DNA of 46,080 nucleotides from Candidatus Thermoflexus tengchongensis (GCA_016842085.1 JAEVEX010000017.1:1-46080); one strand, 5' to 3'. Positions 32,397 through 41,980 are shown, counted from the stretch's first letter. Notes: a model not told the origin generated them from the sequence alone. Numbers and translations are program-made.

Positions 32397-33107
32397 TTAT
32401 GAGGAGACATCGGCTGGCGAGGGATGGTAGTGGCCTTCGATCCACACCTCGCCATGAGAGCCGATCTCCTTCTTCCAGACGGGGACGATCTCCTTCAGGC
32501 GATCGATACCATAGCGGGCCGCTTCGAAAACCCCCTCGTGGCGGTGTCCGGAGGAGACCACCACGGCTACCGTGATCTCTCCGACCTCCATACGCCCTAC
32601 CCGCTGCACCAGAGCGACCCCATGGATCAGCGGCCAGCGTTCCCGGATCTCAGCCGCGATCTGGCGCATCTTGGCCTCGGCCATCGGCTGATAGGCCTCG
32701 TATTCCAGAAACTCCACCCGCCGATCTCCCTCCTCGCCCCGCACGACCCCGGTGAATAACGCAACGGCTCCAGAGCGGGGGGTGATCACCGCCCGCACCA
32801 GGGCGTTCAGATCGATGGGCTCCGTCGTGAGGGCCACGAGCTCCGGCCGCAAGGAATCCCCCTCGCCCCCGCTGACCGGCGGGAACAAGGCCACCTCATC
32901 TCCGGGGCGCAGGCGATCCTCCGGGAAGGCGAACTCATGGTTGATCGCCACAACGGCAGAGGAGAGATACGGTTGAAGGGCCGGATACGTCTCCCCCACG
33001 GCCTTCAGAAGATCCGCCACCGAGGCCCCGTCCGGAAGCTGGACGGAGATCTGCTCCCGGCCGGCGCGGTCTTTCAGGGTGGCAAACAGACGGATCTGCA
33101 CCTCCAT
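32397..33107 (-). CDS. MoaD-MoaE fusion, molybdopterin synthase
   Basis: Both subunits of molybdopterin synthase in one 236-residue chain. Residues 1-81 form MoaD (VQIRLFATLKDRAGREQISV to RPGDEVALFPPVSGG) with the Gly-Gly that must be freed and thiocarboxylated (G80-G81). From about 88 follows MoaE (ITPRSGAVALFTGVVRG; SSGHRHEGVFEAARYGID; VPVWKKEIGSHGEVWIEGHY). Because Gly-Gly is internal, cleavage after it is required, as known for the mycobacterial MoaX fusion. GGAGG before the ATG at 33107 sets the start. moaC lies 122 bases upstream on the same strand, so both probably share a transcript. Confidence 0.9.
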   Translation of the reverse strand: MEVQIRLFATLKDRAGREQISVQLPDGASVADLLKAVGETYPALQPYLSSAVVAINHEFAFPEDRLRPGDEVALFPPVSGGEGDSLRPELVALTTEPIDLNALVRAVITPRSGAVALFTGVVRGEEGDRRVEFLEYEAYQPMAEAKMRQIAAEIRERWPLIHGVALVQRVGRMEVGEITVAVVVSSGHRHEGVFEAARYGIDRLKEIVPVWKKEIGSHGEVWIEGHYHPSPADVSS

Positions 33108-33229
33108 CGCCGTTTCCTCCAGACCCCAGAACAACAGGGATATGGTCAGGGGTTGCACAGCTGAGCCTGAATCTGGAGGTAGAATACCCTTCCCCTTCCC
33201 AAGCCCGGGGGGAGGGGCTGATCGGAACC

Positions 33230-33718
33230 TCACGGTTCCAGGATCAGATCGCCGCTTTTCCCGCCGTGCTTCTCGATCAGGCGGATGTTGGTCAGGCGCA
33301 TCCGCCGATCCAGCGCCTTGGCCATATCGTAGATCGTCAGCGCGGCCACCGTCACGGCGGTGAGCGCCTCCATCTCCACCCCGGTGCGGGCCACGGTTTC
33401 CACCTGCGCGGTGATCTCCACCCACGGGAGCGGATGTCCCTCATCCGGCTCCCGGAGGGCGAAATCGACCTGAACTCGGGTGAGGGGCAGAGGATGGCAC
33501 AGGGGGATGAGCTCCGGGGTGCGCTTGGCGGCCATGATGCCGGCAATACGAGCGGCCGCCAGCACGTCCCCCTTCGGAAGGCTTCCCTCCCGGATCGCCG
33601 CCATGGTTTCCGGAGCCATCCACACCTCTCCCCGGGCGATGGCCACCCGATGGGTTTCAGGTTTCTCCCCCACATCCACCATCCGCGCCCGGCCCCGCTC
33701 ATCCAGATGGGTGAGCAT
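33230..33718 (-). CDS. moaC: Cyclic pyranopterin monophosphate synthase
   Basis: Second enzyme of the molybdenum-cofactor path, working with MoaA to form cPMP, the substrate of the MoaD-MoaE protein encoded downstream. It is 162 residues, the family size. Motifs: [71 protein letters not shown] split by the usual turn, and YDMAKALDR. The ATG at 33718 has GGAGG six bases upstream; two earlier in-frame ATG codons lack such a site. moaA is not in the window. Confidence 0.95.
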   Translation of the reverse strand: MLTHLDERGRARMVDVGEKPETHRVAIARGEVWMAPETMAAIREGSLPKGDVLAAARIAGIMAAKRTPELIPLCHPLPLTRVQVDFALREPDEGHPLPWVEITAQVETVARTGVEMEALTAVTVAALTIYDMAKALDRRMRLTNIRLIEKHGGKSGDLILEP

Positions 33719-33774
33719 CGTATCCCTCCGCATGCCGGAGAGTAAAGCACAAGGGTCCCGCCACACCGATGGTC

Positions 33775-34941
33775 CTAAAAATCCACCATCCTCCCCTCGT
33801 AAGCATACATCAGCAGGTGCTCGATTTCCTCCGCCGTCGGGGATCGGGGATTGGTCAGCGTGCTGGGGTCCTCCAGGGCATATTCCACCAGGGTGGGCAG
33901 GTCGGCCTCGAAATCATCCCGCGGGATCCCGCAGGCGGCGATGGTTTGAGGCTGCTCCAGCGTTTCGAGCAGCTCCAGAACAGCCCGGGAGAGCTGGAAG
34001 GCGGCCTCGGGGCCGTCGGGGCTGGACCAGCGGATAGCCCGCAGGAGGTCCGCGTAACGATCCGCAGCGACCCGCGCGTTGAACTCGATCACGTAAGGAA
34101 GAAAGAGGCCCACGGCCCGGCCGTGGGGGATGTCAAAGCGCGCCCCCAGCGCATGACCCAGGCTGTGCGCCAGGCCGACCATCGCGTTCCCGAAGCCGAT
34201 CCCCGCCATCGTGGCCGCCAGGTGCATATGGGCTCGAGCCTCCGGATCTCCGGCCCCCTTTTGATAAGCCCGGGGGAGATACGTGAAGACCAGGCGGGTG
34301 GCATGCAGGCACATCGCGTCGCTGAAGGGGTTCCGCCATGTGCTCACATAGCCTTCCACCGCGTGCGTCAGCGCGTCCATCCCCGTATCAGCGGTGAGAC
34401 GGGGCGGCAGCTGCATCGCCATCGCTGGATCCACAATGGCGATATCCGGGAGGTTCTCGCGGGAGCCCACCCCCAGCTTGCGTCGCGCCTCCGGATCCGT
34501 CAGGACGATCGCCCAGGTCGCCTCCGAGCCCGTCCCGCTGGTGGTGGGGATGGCGATCAAACGGGCGCGCCGCCGCAGGCCCAGCGGCTCCATCGGGCTG
34601 ATGGCCAGCGGATCCAGATCCGGCCGCTCGAACAGCACCCAGATCGCCTTGGCTGCGTCGATCACCGACCCCCCACCCACCGCCACGATCCAGTCCGGAT
34701 GGAAGGCGCGGATCACATCCGCCCCCATACGGACCAGGTTAATGGTCGGATTGGGTTCCACCGCGTCGAAGACGTGGACATCGAGCCCAGCCCGGCGAAG
34801 CCGATCCTCCACGGGCCGGACCAGGCCCAGGCGCCGCACGTGGGGATCCGTGATCACGAAGGCGCGTCGTCCCTCGAGCTGCTCGAGGTAGGAGAGGGCA
34901 TCCTCACCGAATACGATTTCCGGGGTCTTGAAGAACCACAT
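33775..34941 (-). CDS. Iron-containing alcohol dehydrogenase
   Basis: A 388-residue group III alcohol dehydrogenase. The NAD(P) domain has [15 protein letters not shown] and [11 protein letters not shown]. The metal-binding domain has [18 protein letters not shown] (Asp), and [16 protein letters not shown] with the conserved His residues. The start [16 protein letters not shown] is typical; GAGGT precedes it by about eight bases. It lies 140 bases after an SCP2 gene on the same strand, so a lipid-derived alcohol or aldehyde is a possible substrate, by inference. Confidence 0.92.
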   Translation of the reverse strand: MWFFKTPEIVFGEDALSYLEQLEGRRAFVITDPHVRRLGLVRPVEDRLRRAGLDVHVFDAVEPNPTINLVRMGADVIRAFHPDWIVAVGGGSVIDAAKAIWVLFERPDLDPLAISPMEPLGLRRRARLIAIPTTSGTGSEATWAIVLTDPEARRKLGVGSRENLPDIAIVDPAMAMQLPPRLTADTGMDALTHAVEGYVSTWRNPFSDAMCLHATRLVFTYLPRAYQKGAGDPEARAHMHLAATMAGIGFGNAMVGLAHSLGHALGARFDIPHGRAVGLFLPYVIEFNARVAADRYADLLRAIRWSSPDGPEAAFQLSRAVLELLETLEQPQTIAACGIPRDDFEADLPTLVEYALEDPSTLTNPRSPTAEEIEHLLMYAYEGRMVDF

Positions 34942-35081
34942 GGACTTCGACCTCACGTATGGATCCTCATGGAACCTTTCAGGGCCGCCCGGGGCACCTC
35001 CGGCATCCCGTGCAGCGCACAGGGTTTCAGGCGATCCCGCCTTCCTGACTTCGAGCCCAGCGGCAGCCCGCCGACCCTCCT

Positions 35082-35492
35082 CTAAGCCATGAAATCCGTG
35101 GGCACCCGGGTGCAACAGAGCACCAGCTCCTTGGCCGCCCGCACGTTCCGCATGATGTTCACCATGTTCCCTTTCAGCTTGATCCGCCCGGTGACCAGCG
35201 CCTGGATCGGATCCAGCTTCCCCTGGATGACCTGCTTCCATATGGAATAGGGTGCGGACATCCGGTAAGCCGGGTTCCGGACGGACTCGTCGGTCACCTC
35301 AAAGGCCTCCCGGCACTGACCGTGCCAGAGATCCATATAAAGCACGACCGGTTTCGTGAGCGGACCTTCCGGCTCCACCACGAAATAGAAATCCCCTTCC
35401 CAGTTCTTCGCCGCCTCCGCATAGCCCGGGCTTCGATTGACCTCCTCCATCAGGGCTTTGATCCAGGCATCGGATGGGAAGAGAATCCCCAT
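35082..35492 (-). CDS. SCP2 sterol-carrier-domain protein
   Basis: A 136-residue single-domain protein with the SCP2 fold pattern: ILFPSDAWIKALMEEVNRSP, strand WEGDFYFVVEPEG, VLYMDLWHGQCREAFEV, and the terminal YSIWKQVIQGKLDPIQALVT with GRIKLKGNMVNIMRN (the IKLKGD/N turn). Such proteins bind hydrophobic ligands such as fatty acyl chains. GGAGGAGG six bases before the ATG sets the start. It probably shares a transcript with the iron alcohol dehydrogenase downstream. Confidence 0.85.
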   Translation of the reverse strand: MGILFPSDAWIKALMEEVNRSPGYAEAAKNWEGDFYFVVEPEGPLTKPVVLYMDLWHGQCREAFEVTDESVRNPAYRMSAPYSIWKQVIQGKLDPIQALVTGRIKLKGNMVNIMRNVRAAKELVLCCTRVPTDFMA

Positions 35493-35611
35493 AGATAACC
35501 TCCTCCAGAGGCTGCGGGCGGGAATCGAATAAGCCGTCGCACCACGGTCTTCCCCTTCGGAGGGCTATCCCGCCTCCCCGAATTCGAGCCCGGCGGCCTG
35601 AACCCTGTGAT

Positions 35612-37696
35612 TTACGCCTTCTCCTTAGCCGCCTCGCGCTCCCGACGGGCCTGCTCGATGATGGTCTGAGCGATATGCGGAGGGACCTCCTCGTAATGGC
35701 TGAACGTCATGCGGAACACCCCACGCCCCTGGGTGAGGGAGCGCAGCTGGGTGGCGTAGCGCTGCATCTCCGCCAGAGGGGCGAGGGCGATGATCACGCT
35801 CTTATCTCCCTGCTGCTCGATCCCCTGCACCCGGGCCCGGCGGGTGTTCAGATCGCTGATCACATCCCCGGTGAACTGCTCGGGGACAATAATGGTAAAT
35901 TGCATGATCGGCTCCAGGAGCACCGGGCCCGCCTGCTGGAACGCCAGCTTGAAGGCCTCGCGCCCGGCGATCTGGAAGGAGATGTCGTTGGAGTCCACCG
36001 GATGCTCCTTGCCGTCGTAAACCGCCACCCGCACATCCACAATGGGATACCCGGCCAGCAATCCCTGCTCCATCACGCTCCGGATCCCCTTCTCAATCGA
36101 TGGGGCGAAGTTCGAGGAAATCGCCCCGCCGAAAACCTCCCACACGTATTCAAAGCCGCCATCCCGCGGGAGGGGCTCGATCCGCAGATGAACCTCCCCG
36201 AACTGCCCCGCGCCTCCCGTCTGCTTCTTGTGGCGATACTGGGCCTTCGCCACTTTGGTGATCGTCTCCCGATATGGAACCTTGGGGACGCTGGTCACGA
36301 TCTCAACGCCGAACTTGGTGGAGGCCCGCCGGACCGCCACATCGATGTGGGTATCCCCCATCCCCTCGAGGATGGTCTGATGTGTGGAAGGCTCCTGGCG
36401 AAGGTGAAGCGTGGGATCCTCCTCGCACAGGCGCTGGAGCGTGGGGATCAATTTGGCCGAATCGGCCTTGGTCCTGGGCTCCACCGCCACCGCATACAGG
36501 GGCGTCGGATAGGCCGGTGGGGCGATCCGAACCGGATGGCTGCGGTCGCACAGGGTATCCCCATGGCCGGTCACGTTCAGTTTCGGCACCGCCCCAATGT
36601 CCCCCGCCACCAGCTCCGGAACGGGAATCTGCTCCTTTCCTCGCATCACAAAGATTTGAGCCAGCCGCTCGTCCTGATTCCTGTTCACATTGAAAAGGTG
36701 CGAGTTGGAGCGCACGGTGCCCCGGAAGACGCGAAAGTAAGCGAGCTTCCCCACGAAGGGATCCGCCGTGACTTTAAACACATAGGCCACGGTAGGGCCT
36801 GCCGGATCCGGCTGCACCAGCTCAGGCTGCCCGTTGGAAACCGGGACCGCTTCCACCGGTTTCGCCTCCAGCGGCGAAGGGGCCAGCTGAACCAGCAGAT
36901 CCAGCAAGGGGCCCACGCCGATGGTGGATAGCCCGGCCGCGCATGCCACGGGGACGATACGCCCGGCGAGGAAACCCGCCTTCAATCCCCGTCGGATCTC
37001 CTCCTCCGTCAGCTCGCCGCTTTCCAGATACTTCACAATCAGCTCATCGTCCGCTTCCGCCGCGGCCTCCATCAGGCGCATCCGGGCCTCTTCCGCCTCC
37101 TCCCGCAGGCCAGCGGGAATCTCGCCGATCTCTCCACGCGGGCCCCGCCGGGCCTTCATGGCGATCAGATCGACCACCCCTTCAAACGCAGCCTGGCTGC
37201 CGATGGGAAGCTGGATGGGGACGAAATTCGCCTTGAAAACGCGGCGCAGGCTCTCCAGGGCGTTCTCAAAATTCGCGTTATCTCGATCCATCTTGCTGAT
37301 GACCGCGATGCGCGGCAACCCCCGTTCCTCCAGGGCCGCCCACGCCTGTTCGGTTCCCACTTCCACGCCCGCCACGCTATCCAGAACCACCAGCGCGCAA
37401 TCCGCCACATGAACGGCGCTCTTCATCTCGCCGACGAAATCCAGATAGCCCGGAGCATCCAGAAGGTTGATCTTGTGGTCGGACCATTCCACGGGGACAA
37501 GGGAGGTATAGATGGAGAGACGACGGCGGATCTCTTCCTCATCGAAATCGGAGACGGTATTACCTTCCTCCACACGGCCCATGCGGGTGGTCGCCCCGCT
37601 CAGGAACAGCATCGCCTCCACCAGCGTGGTCTTGCCGGACCCGTTATGACCCACCAGCACAACGTTGCGGAGGTTCTCGGTCCGATAGACTTTCAT
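35612..37696 (-). CDS. EF-G-like translational GTPase (FusA2 type)
   Basis: A 694-residue protein with all five EF-G domains. G1 is GHNGSGKTTL, G3 is DAPGYLDF (canonical EF-G has DTPGHVDF) and G4 is SKMD. Domain II starts near residue 300, III-V follow with RETITKVAKAQYRHKKQTGG and GQFGEVHLRIEPL. Differences in G1 and G3 mark it as the EF-G2-like paralogue rather than the main translocase; the family's role is uncertain, and GTP hydrolysis may be altered. GGGGGAGG lies just before the ATG. The usual str-operon partners (rpsL, rpsG, tuf) are absent, supporting a paralogue. Confidence 0.88.
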   Translation of the reverse strand: MKVYRTENLRNVVLVGHNGSGKTTLVEAMLFLSGATTRMGRVEEGNTVSDFDEEEIRRRLSIYTSLVPVEWSDHKINLLDAPGYLDFVGEMKSAVHVADCALVVLDSVAGVEVGTEQAWAALEERGLPRIAVISKMDRDNANFENALESLRRVFKANFVPIQLPIGSQAAFEGVVDLIAMKARRGPRGEIGEIPAGLREEAEEARMRLMEAAAEADDELIVKYLESGELTEEEIRRGLKAGFLAGRIVPVACAAGLSTIGVGPLLDLLVQLAPSPLEAKPVEAVPVSNGQPELVQPDPAGPTVAYVFKVTADPFVGKLAYFRVFRGTVRSNSHLFNVNRNQDERLAQIFVMRGKEQIPVPELVAGDIGAVPKLNVTGHGDTLCDRSHPVRIAPPAYPTPLYAVAVEPRTKADSAKLIPTLQRLCEEDPTLHLRQEPSTHQTILEGMGDTHIDVAVRRASTKFGVEIVTSVPKVPYRETITKVAKAQYRHKKQTGGAGQFGEVHLRIEPLPRDGGFEYVWEVFGGAISSNFAPSIEKGIRSVMEQGLLAGYPIVDVRVAVYDGKEHPVDSNDISFQIAGREAFKLAFQQAGPVLLEPIMQFTIIVPEQFTGDVISDLNTRRARVQGIEQQGDKSVIIALAPLAEMQRYATQLRSLTQGRGVFRMTFSHYEEVPPHIAQTIIEQARREREAAKEKA

Positions 37697-37807
37697 CGCG
37701 CCTCCCCCTGGTTGAGGATGACTGTGGATCCGCTCATCCGAGCGGGAAGATCCTCACGTCCCCGAAGCGCTTTCATGAGCGGGCGAGGCATGTTCGACCA
37801 TCCGCCC

Positions 37808-37840
37808 GGTATAATGCCTCGCCTCACAACTTCAATTATA
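37808..37840 (-). promoter_or_regulatory. Promoter region of the EF-G-like gene
   Basis: Minus strand: TTGAAG (37830-37835), 16 bases and TATACC (37808-37813). A consensus TATAAT also occurs at 37835-37840. Either would give a leader of over 100 bases. Confidence 0.45.
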
Positions 37841-37919
37841 GCCGCGCAACAGGCGATCGGAACATCCCTCCCCGACATCCCTCCGGATGTGGGGATCGGT
37901 TCCCTTTTCCCGGGCCTGG

Positions 37920-38453
37920 TTAATGGATCCGATCCGCCTGCTGGAGACGGCGGAGCAGTCGGGTCTCCAGATCCTCTTCCGGTCCCGGTGGGCCCAGCCC
38001 ATCCTGATGCCGGCGGATCAGGGCGACCGTGAGCGGATCACAGCCTGCTTCCATGGCCCACATCGCTCCGATCTCTGGATGGGCCTGATAGCGACGCACC
38101 CGATCCATCCAGCGTCGGAGGACAGGCCATCGGAAGCATCCGAAGCGCCCGGACCATGCCCCCAGGGCTTCCCCCAAAACGATCAACGCCCGCTCCCACG
38201 GCGTCAGGGGCGTCGCCGCCTTCCCCACATCATGCAATAGCGCCGCCTTCAACAGAGCCGGATGCGTCTCCCCCCACGCCAGCAGAGTTCGCAGCACCGC
38301 CAGACTGTGCCGCTGATCCCCCGGGGTCATCCGCCAGAACAGCGCCTGGGCCTCCGGATGCAGGATCCGCGCCACCAGCGCCCGATCCTCCTCCCGGATC
38401 CGGGCCGTGAGGGCCCACCAGAATTGCCGGACACGATAGAACCGCCGGGACAT
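37920..38453 (-). CDS. HD-domain phosphohydrolase-like protein
   Basis: A 177-residue protein, starting MSRRFYRVRQFWWALTARI, with the HD core DQRHSLAVLRTLLAW, then LLKAALLHDVGKAATPLTPW and a C-terminal helix with AHPEIGAMWAMEAGCDPLTV. H..HD..D-type metal ligands are visible in HSLAV and LLHDVGK. Substrate unknown (nucleotide or phosphoester). Start is uncertain: 38453 has AAGGA upstream and fits the family better; an ATG at 38501 has GGGGG. It is divergent from lexA; the SOS box lies about 150 bases away and could influence both. Confidence 0.75.
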   Translation of the reverse strand: MSRRFYRVRQFWWALTARIREEDRALVARILHPEAQALFWRMTPGDQRHSLAVLRTLLAWGETHPALLKAALLHDVGKAATPLTPWERALIVLGEALGAWSGRFGCFRWPVLRRWMDRVRRYQAHPEIGAMWAMEAGCDPLTVALIRRHQDGLGPPGPEEDLETRLLRRLQQADRIH

Positions 38454-38602
38454 GCCGGGATCCTTATGTCGGGGCAGGATGCTCAGGTCGTTTACAATCA
38501 TACTGGGATTCCCCCGCAGAGGCCCCCAGCCCCGATGGCCCCTGAACGAGAGCCGAACGGCAGATGTCCGGAGAACCCGGAAAAGCCCTCCCCTCATTGC
38601 GC

Positions 38603-38631
38603 TTGACATGGAACAAATGTTCGGATAAGAT
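38603..38631 (+). promoter_or_regulatory. lexA promoter with a LexA (Cheo-type SOS) box in the spacer
   Basis: TTGACA (38603-38608), a 17-base spacer and TAAGAT (38626-38631). Inside the spacer the palindrome GAACAAATGTTC (38611-38622) matches the GAAC-N4-GTTC box bound by Gram-positive LexA. Binding there would block RNA polymerase, giving auto-repression. Confidence 0.8.
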
Positions 38632-38673
38632 TTGGGAAAACTTGGGATATGTTTTGGGATATTGGAGGCTCGG

Positions 38674-39348
38674 ATGAAGCGGAAGCAACGGTCACGGATC
38701 CGATGGAATCTTCGCCAGGAGATTCTGGCCTTCATCGCCCGATGGTATCGACAGGAAAGAACCTATCCGACCGTTCGAGAGATCCAGAGGGGATTGAAGA
38801 TCTCCTCGCCCTCTGTGGTGGCTTATCATCTCCGTCGCCTCGAAGAGGAAGGGCTCATCGATCGGATAGGCCGGCGATCCCGGGGGATCCGCCTGCGGCG
38901 CTGGCCGGATGGCCTGGCCCCGGAAGAGGATATGATCCCGATCCCCTTTCTGGGTCCGATCGCCGCCGGCGAGCCTATTCCCCATCCCGATGCAGAACCC
39001 CTGGGCTGGATCCGAATCCCTCGCTCCTGGCTCGCCGATGGCGATGACCTGTTCGCCCTTCGGGTTCAGGGGAACTCCATGATCGATGCCCTGGTCGGCG
39101 ATGGGGATCTGATCATTGTGAGGCCGACCCCGGAGGTAGAAGACGGAGAAATGGCGGTGGTCTGGTTGAGGGACCGCCACGAAACCACCCTGAAGCGTGT
39201 TTACCGGGAGAAGGAGCGCATCTGCCTGCGACCCGCTCATCCCATCATGAGCCCGCTCTACGTGCCGGCGGAGGTGGTTCAAATCCAGGGAAAGGTGATT
39301 CAGGTGCTTCGGAACCTGAACGGCATCTCGCTTCCTGCAGAGCGATAA
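38674..39348 (+). CDS. lexA: LexA repressor
   Basis: A 224-residue SOS repressor. Winged helix-turn-helix at residues 15-75 (PTVREIQRGLKISSPSVVAY), then the S24 peptidase domain: cleavage site Ala98-Gly99 in PIAAGEPIP, catalytic Ser135 in VQGNSMIDAL and Lys174 in TTLKRVY. RecA-stimulated self-cleavage is therefore expected. GGAGG six bases before the ATG at 38674 sets the start. The promoter carries a SOS box, so it should be autoregulated. Confidence 0.95.
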   Translation: MKRKQRSRIRWNLRQEILAFIARWYRQERTYPTVREIQRGLKISSPSVVAYHLRRLEEEGLIDRIGRRSRGIRLRRWPDGLAPEEDMIPIPFLGPIAAGEPIPHPDAEPLGWIRIPRSWLADGDDLFALRVQGNSMIDALVGDGDLIIVRPTPEVEDGEMAVVWLRDRHETTLKRVYREKERICLRPAHPIMSPLYVPAEVVQIQGKVIQVLRNLNGISLPAER

Positions 39349-39401
39349 ACCCGCAGGCTTTTCAATCCTTTTGCTTTGTCCCATCCGGGTTTACCCGGTT
39401 T

Positions 39402-39421
39402 GCCTCCCCATGGGGGCTTTT
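39402..39421 (+). terminator. Candidate lexA terminator
   Basis: GCCTCC and GGGGGC (one G-T pair) around CCAT, followed by TTTT, 53 bases after the lexA stop. A second small hairpin (CCGGG TTTA CCCGG) lies just before it. Confidence 0.4.
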
Positions 39422-39449
39422 GAGGCCGGCCCGGCCTCCAGGAATCTTT

Positions 39450-39494
39450 CCCTCTCCCTCCCCGCGGCTTTTCGGGCCACGGGGAGGGGGAGAG
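39450..39494. repeat. Dispersed long-hairpin repeat, copy 2
   Basis: CTCTCCCTCCCCGCGG and CCACGGGGAGGGGGAGAG pair as a long GC stem around CTTTTCGGG. Related to 31731-31772 and 41701-41743. It lies between the convergent ends of lexA and the acyl-CoA synthetase and may terminate both. Confidence 0.45.
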
Positions 39495-39500
39495 CCGCCC

Positions 39501-41616
39501 CTATGATAAAAGCGTGGCCGTTTCTGCAGGAGCCAGGATCTCTTCGGAGAGCGCGATCCGGACATCCACCCCATGAACCCCTTTCCCGGGGGAAGCCACG
39601 ATCACGGGGTTCAGGTCGATCTCCGCGATCTCGGAATGTTCCAGCATCATCTGGCCTACCCGCCGCAGGATATCGATAACGGCCTCTATCTCCTCCGGGC
39701 TCCCCTCTCGCTCGCGCCGCAGGAGACGACGGCCGATCCATGTCTCTTCCAGCATCGCCCTCGCTTCCGCCCGGGTAAGCGGAGGAAGTCGAAACGTTAC
39801 GTCCTCCAGCGCCTCGACATCCACCCCGCCCGCCCCAAACATCACCACCGGGCCGAATTGGGGATCCCGATAAGCGCCAATGATCACCTCGACTCCCGGT
39901 GGAGCCATTCGCTGAACCAGCGCCTGTTCCCCAGGCTGAATGAGCCGGACAAAGGCTTCCCGCACCTCATGGGCGTTCCTCAAATTTAACGCCACCCCGC
40001 CGGCCCGGCTCTTATGAATCAATCCCGGGGCGATGCGCTTGAGGACTACGGGATATCCCAGCTGCTCCGCCAGCACCACTGCTTCCTCCGGCGTAACCGC
40101 GAGTCCGGAGGGCGGCGTGGGAAGGCCCCATGCGGCCGCCAGCTCCGCGCCCGCCTGCGGGTCCAGCATCCGCTTCCCCCGCATGCGGGCCTCCAGGAGC
40201 CCGTAAGCCGCCTTCCCGGAATCCAGGGGGCGGATCCGCTCTGGAGGTTCGCGCCGCCCCTGCTGGATCTTCGCCCATTGATGCAGAACACCCAGGGCGA
40301 AAGCGGCACGACATGGTGTGGGGAAGCTGGGGACATTCATCTGATGAAGAGCGCGCGCCGCTTCCAGAGCGGTCTCGCCGCCGAAGACGACCCCCATCAC
40401 AGGCCGGGAAGACCCCGCCGCCTTTCCCATCGCGATCGCAACCTCCCGGGCGGGGGTTATGGCCTGAGGAACAAAGATCGCCATTACGGCATCGACCTCG
40501 GAGGCCTCCAGAAGCACGCGAAGGGCACGCTCATAATGCTCGGGCTGAGGTCCGCCCAGCAGATCCACCGGGTTTCCCACCATCGTCCCCCGGGGAGTGA
40601 CCGCCTGAAGACGTTCCCGGGTTATAGGCGAGAGATCCGCCAGCCGCAATCCGTGGCGGGCCAGGTGATCCGCCCCGACCGCCGCCGGCCCCCCCGCGTT
40701 GGTCAGGATCACTACGCGCGTGCCGGGAAGGGCGGGTTGCATGGCCAGGGTCAGGATCGCATCCATGAGGTCCTGCAGATGATCCACCAGGATGGCTCCC
40801 GCATAGCGTGCAACGGCCTGGAAGATCCGCTCCGGCAGCACCAGCGCTCCCGTGTGCGAAGCCACCGCGCGGGCCCCATCTGGCGTGCGACCGGCCCTGA
40901 GGATCACCAGGGGCTTCCTCGCGCTCACCTCGGAGGCGGCCTCCAGAAAGCGCTTCCCGTCCCGAATCCCCTCCACGAGCGCCTACCACGCGGGTGAACG
41001 GATCCATGGCCAGCGAGCGCAAGGCGTCCGCCAGATCGATATCCGCCTGATTCCCCAGACTGATCACCCGGGAGAACCCGATCCCCATGCTGGCTCCCCA
41101 GTCCAGGATCCCCCCACACACCGCCCCGGAGTGGGAGACCAGCCCGATCGGGCCTGGCTCCGGCTGGATATGAATAAAGGTGGTATTGATGGGAATCCGC
41201 GTGTCGATGAGGCCGACTGCGTTGGGTCCAATGAATCGCATGCCATAACGCCGGGCGACAGCGCGAAGCTGTTCTTCCCGCTCGCGACCTTCATCGCCCC
41301 GTTCCGCAAAGCCGGAAGCCACCAGGATCGCCGCCCGGATCCCTCGACGGCCGCAGGCTTCCAGGACTTCGATGGTTTGCTCGGCCGGAATCATCAGGAT
41401 GGCCAGCTCCACGGGGTCCGGGACTTCATCCAGGGAACGGTAAACCGGCAGGCCCAGGATCTCCCCACCCCGGGGATGGACCGGGTAGATGGGCCCTGGA
41501 TAACCTGACCGGATCAGGTTCTGGAGGACCCCATAGCTTAACCTGGTGGGTTGGGCGCTGGCTCCCACCAGGGCCACTCCACGCGCGTTGAAGAAGCACG
41601 CCAGCGGATCGTCCAT
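39501..41616 (-). pseudogene. ADP-forming acyl-CoA synthetase, broken by one frameshift
   Basis: Two frames make one protein of about 705 residues. The first (41616 to about 40985) holds the CoA-binding domain (GVALVGASAQPTRLSYGVL; YPVHPRGGEILGLPVYRSL) and the start of the succinyl-CoA-synthetase-like domain (GLVSHSGAVCGGILDWGASM). The second (to 39501) resumes at EGIRDGKRFLEAA, includes SHTGAL and LTNAGGPAAVGADHL, and ends with an ATP-grasp domain (YPVVLKRIAPGLIHKSRAGG). Removing one G near 40985 restores the reading ...FTRVVALVEGIRDG. Intact enzymes make ATP from acyl-CoA, ADP and phosphate. Sequencing error or true mutation cannot be told apart here. Confidence 0.8.
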
Positions 41617-41700
41617 GATGCACCTCGCCGGGTGAACCAGAGATGGAACTTGCGCAGCTGGGTTCCGATCCGGAAGACCGGGATGTCCTCTCCCTCATTT

Positions 41701-41743
41701 CTCCTCCCGCTTCCTGGCCTGAAGGGCCACAGGAAAAGGGAGG
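41701..41743. repeat. Dispersed long-hairpin repeat, copy 3
   Basis: CTCCCGCTTCCTGGCC and GGCCACAGGAAAAGGGAG pair imperfectly. Related to 31731-31772 and 39450-39494. It lies in the 688-bp gap between the synthetase and bioY, which holds only remnants. Confidence 0.4.
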
Positions 41744-41933
41744 CGAAAAATACTCTGTGGGGCCGGGCTGGTCCCAACAGCCCCCAGGAAGGGATCCTCT
41801 GCGTAACCCCCGAGCGAAGAAGCTTTCCGGAGTCATTTAACGAACAGTTGCCTGGATCGGCCAGCTCGAAGAGGGTTTTTTCACAAACCCCTATGAGCAA
41901 AAGCGGGAACCACTCCGGTCGGGGTAGAACACC

Positions 41934-41980
41934 CACCCATGAAAACAACGGGCCGGGAGGCTCTCGGCTCCTCCCGGCCC
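41934..41980 (-). terminator. Intrinsic terminator in the gap before bioY
   Basis: On the minus strand GGGCCGGGAGG pairs with CCTCCCGGCCC (11 bp, 9-base loop), followed by GTTGTTTTC. It would end the transcript of the deacetylase remnant just upstream, suggesting that a real gene once stood there. Confidence 0.55.

Noticed and set aside
33108-33229. Molybdenum-cofactor riboswitch in the moaC to moaD-E gap
   Set aside because: The gap is only 122 bases, and neither it nor the moaC upstream region shows the expected multi-stem core.
35612-37696. Main elongation factor EF-G
   Set aside because: DAPGYLDF and GHNGSGKTTL differ from the canonical motifs, and no str-operon genes are adjacent; it fits the EF-G-like paralogue.
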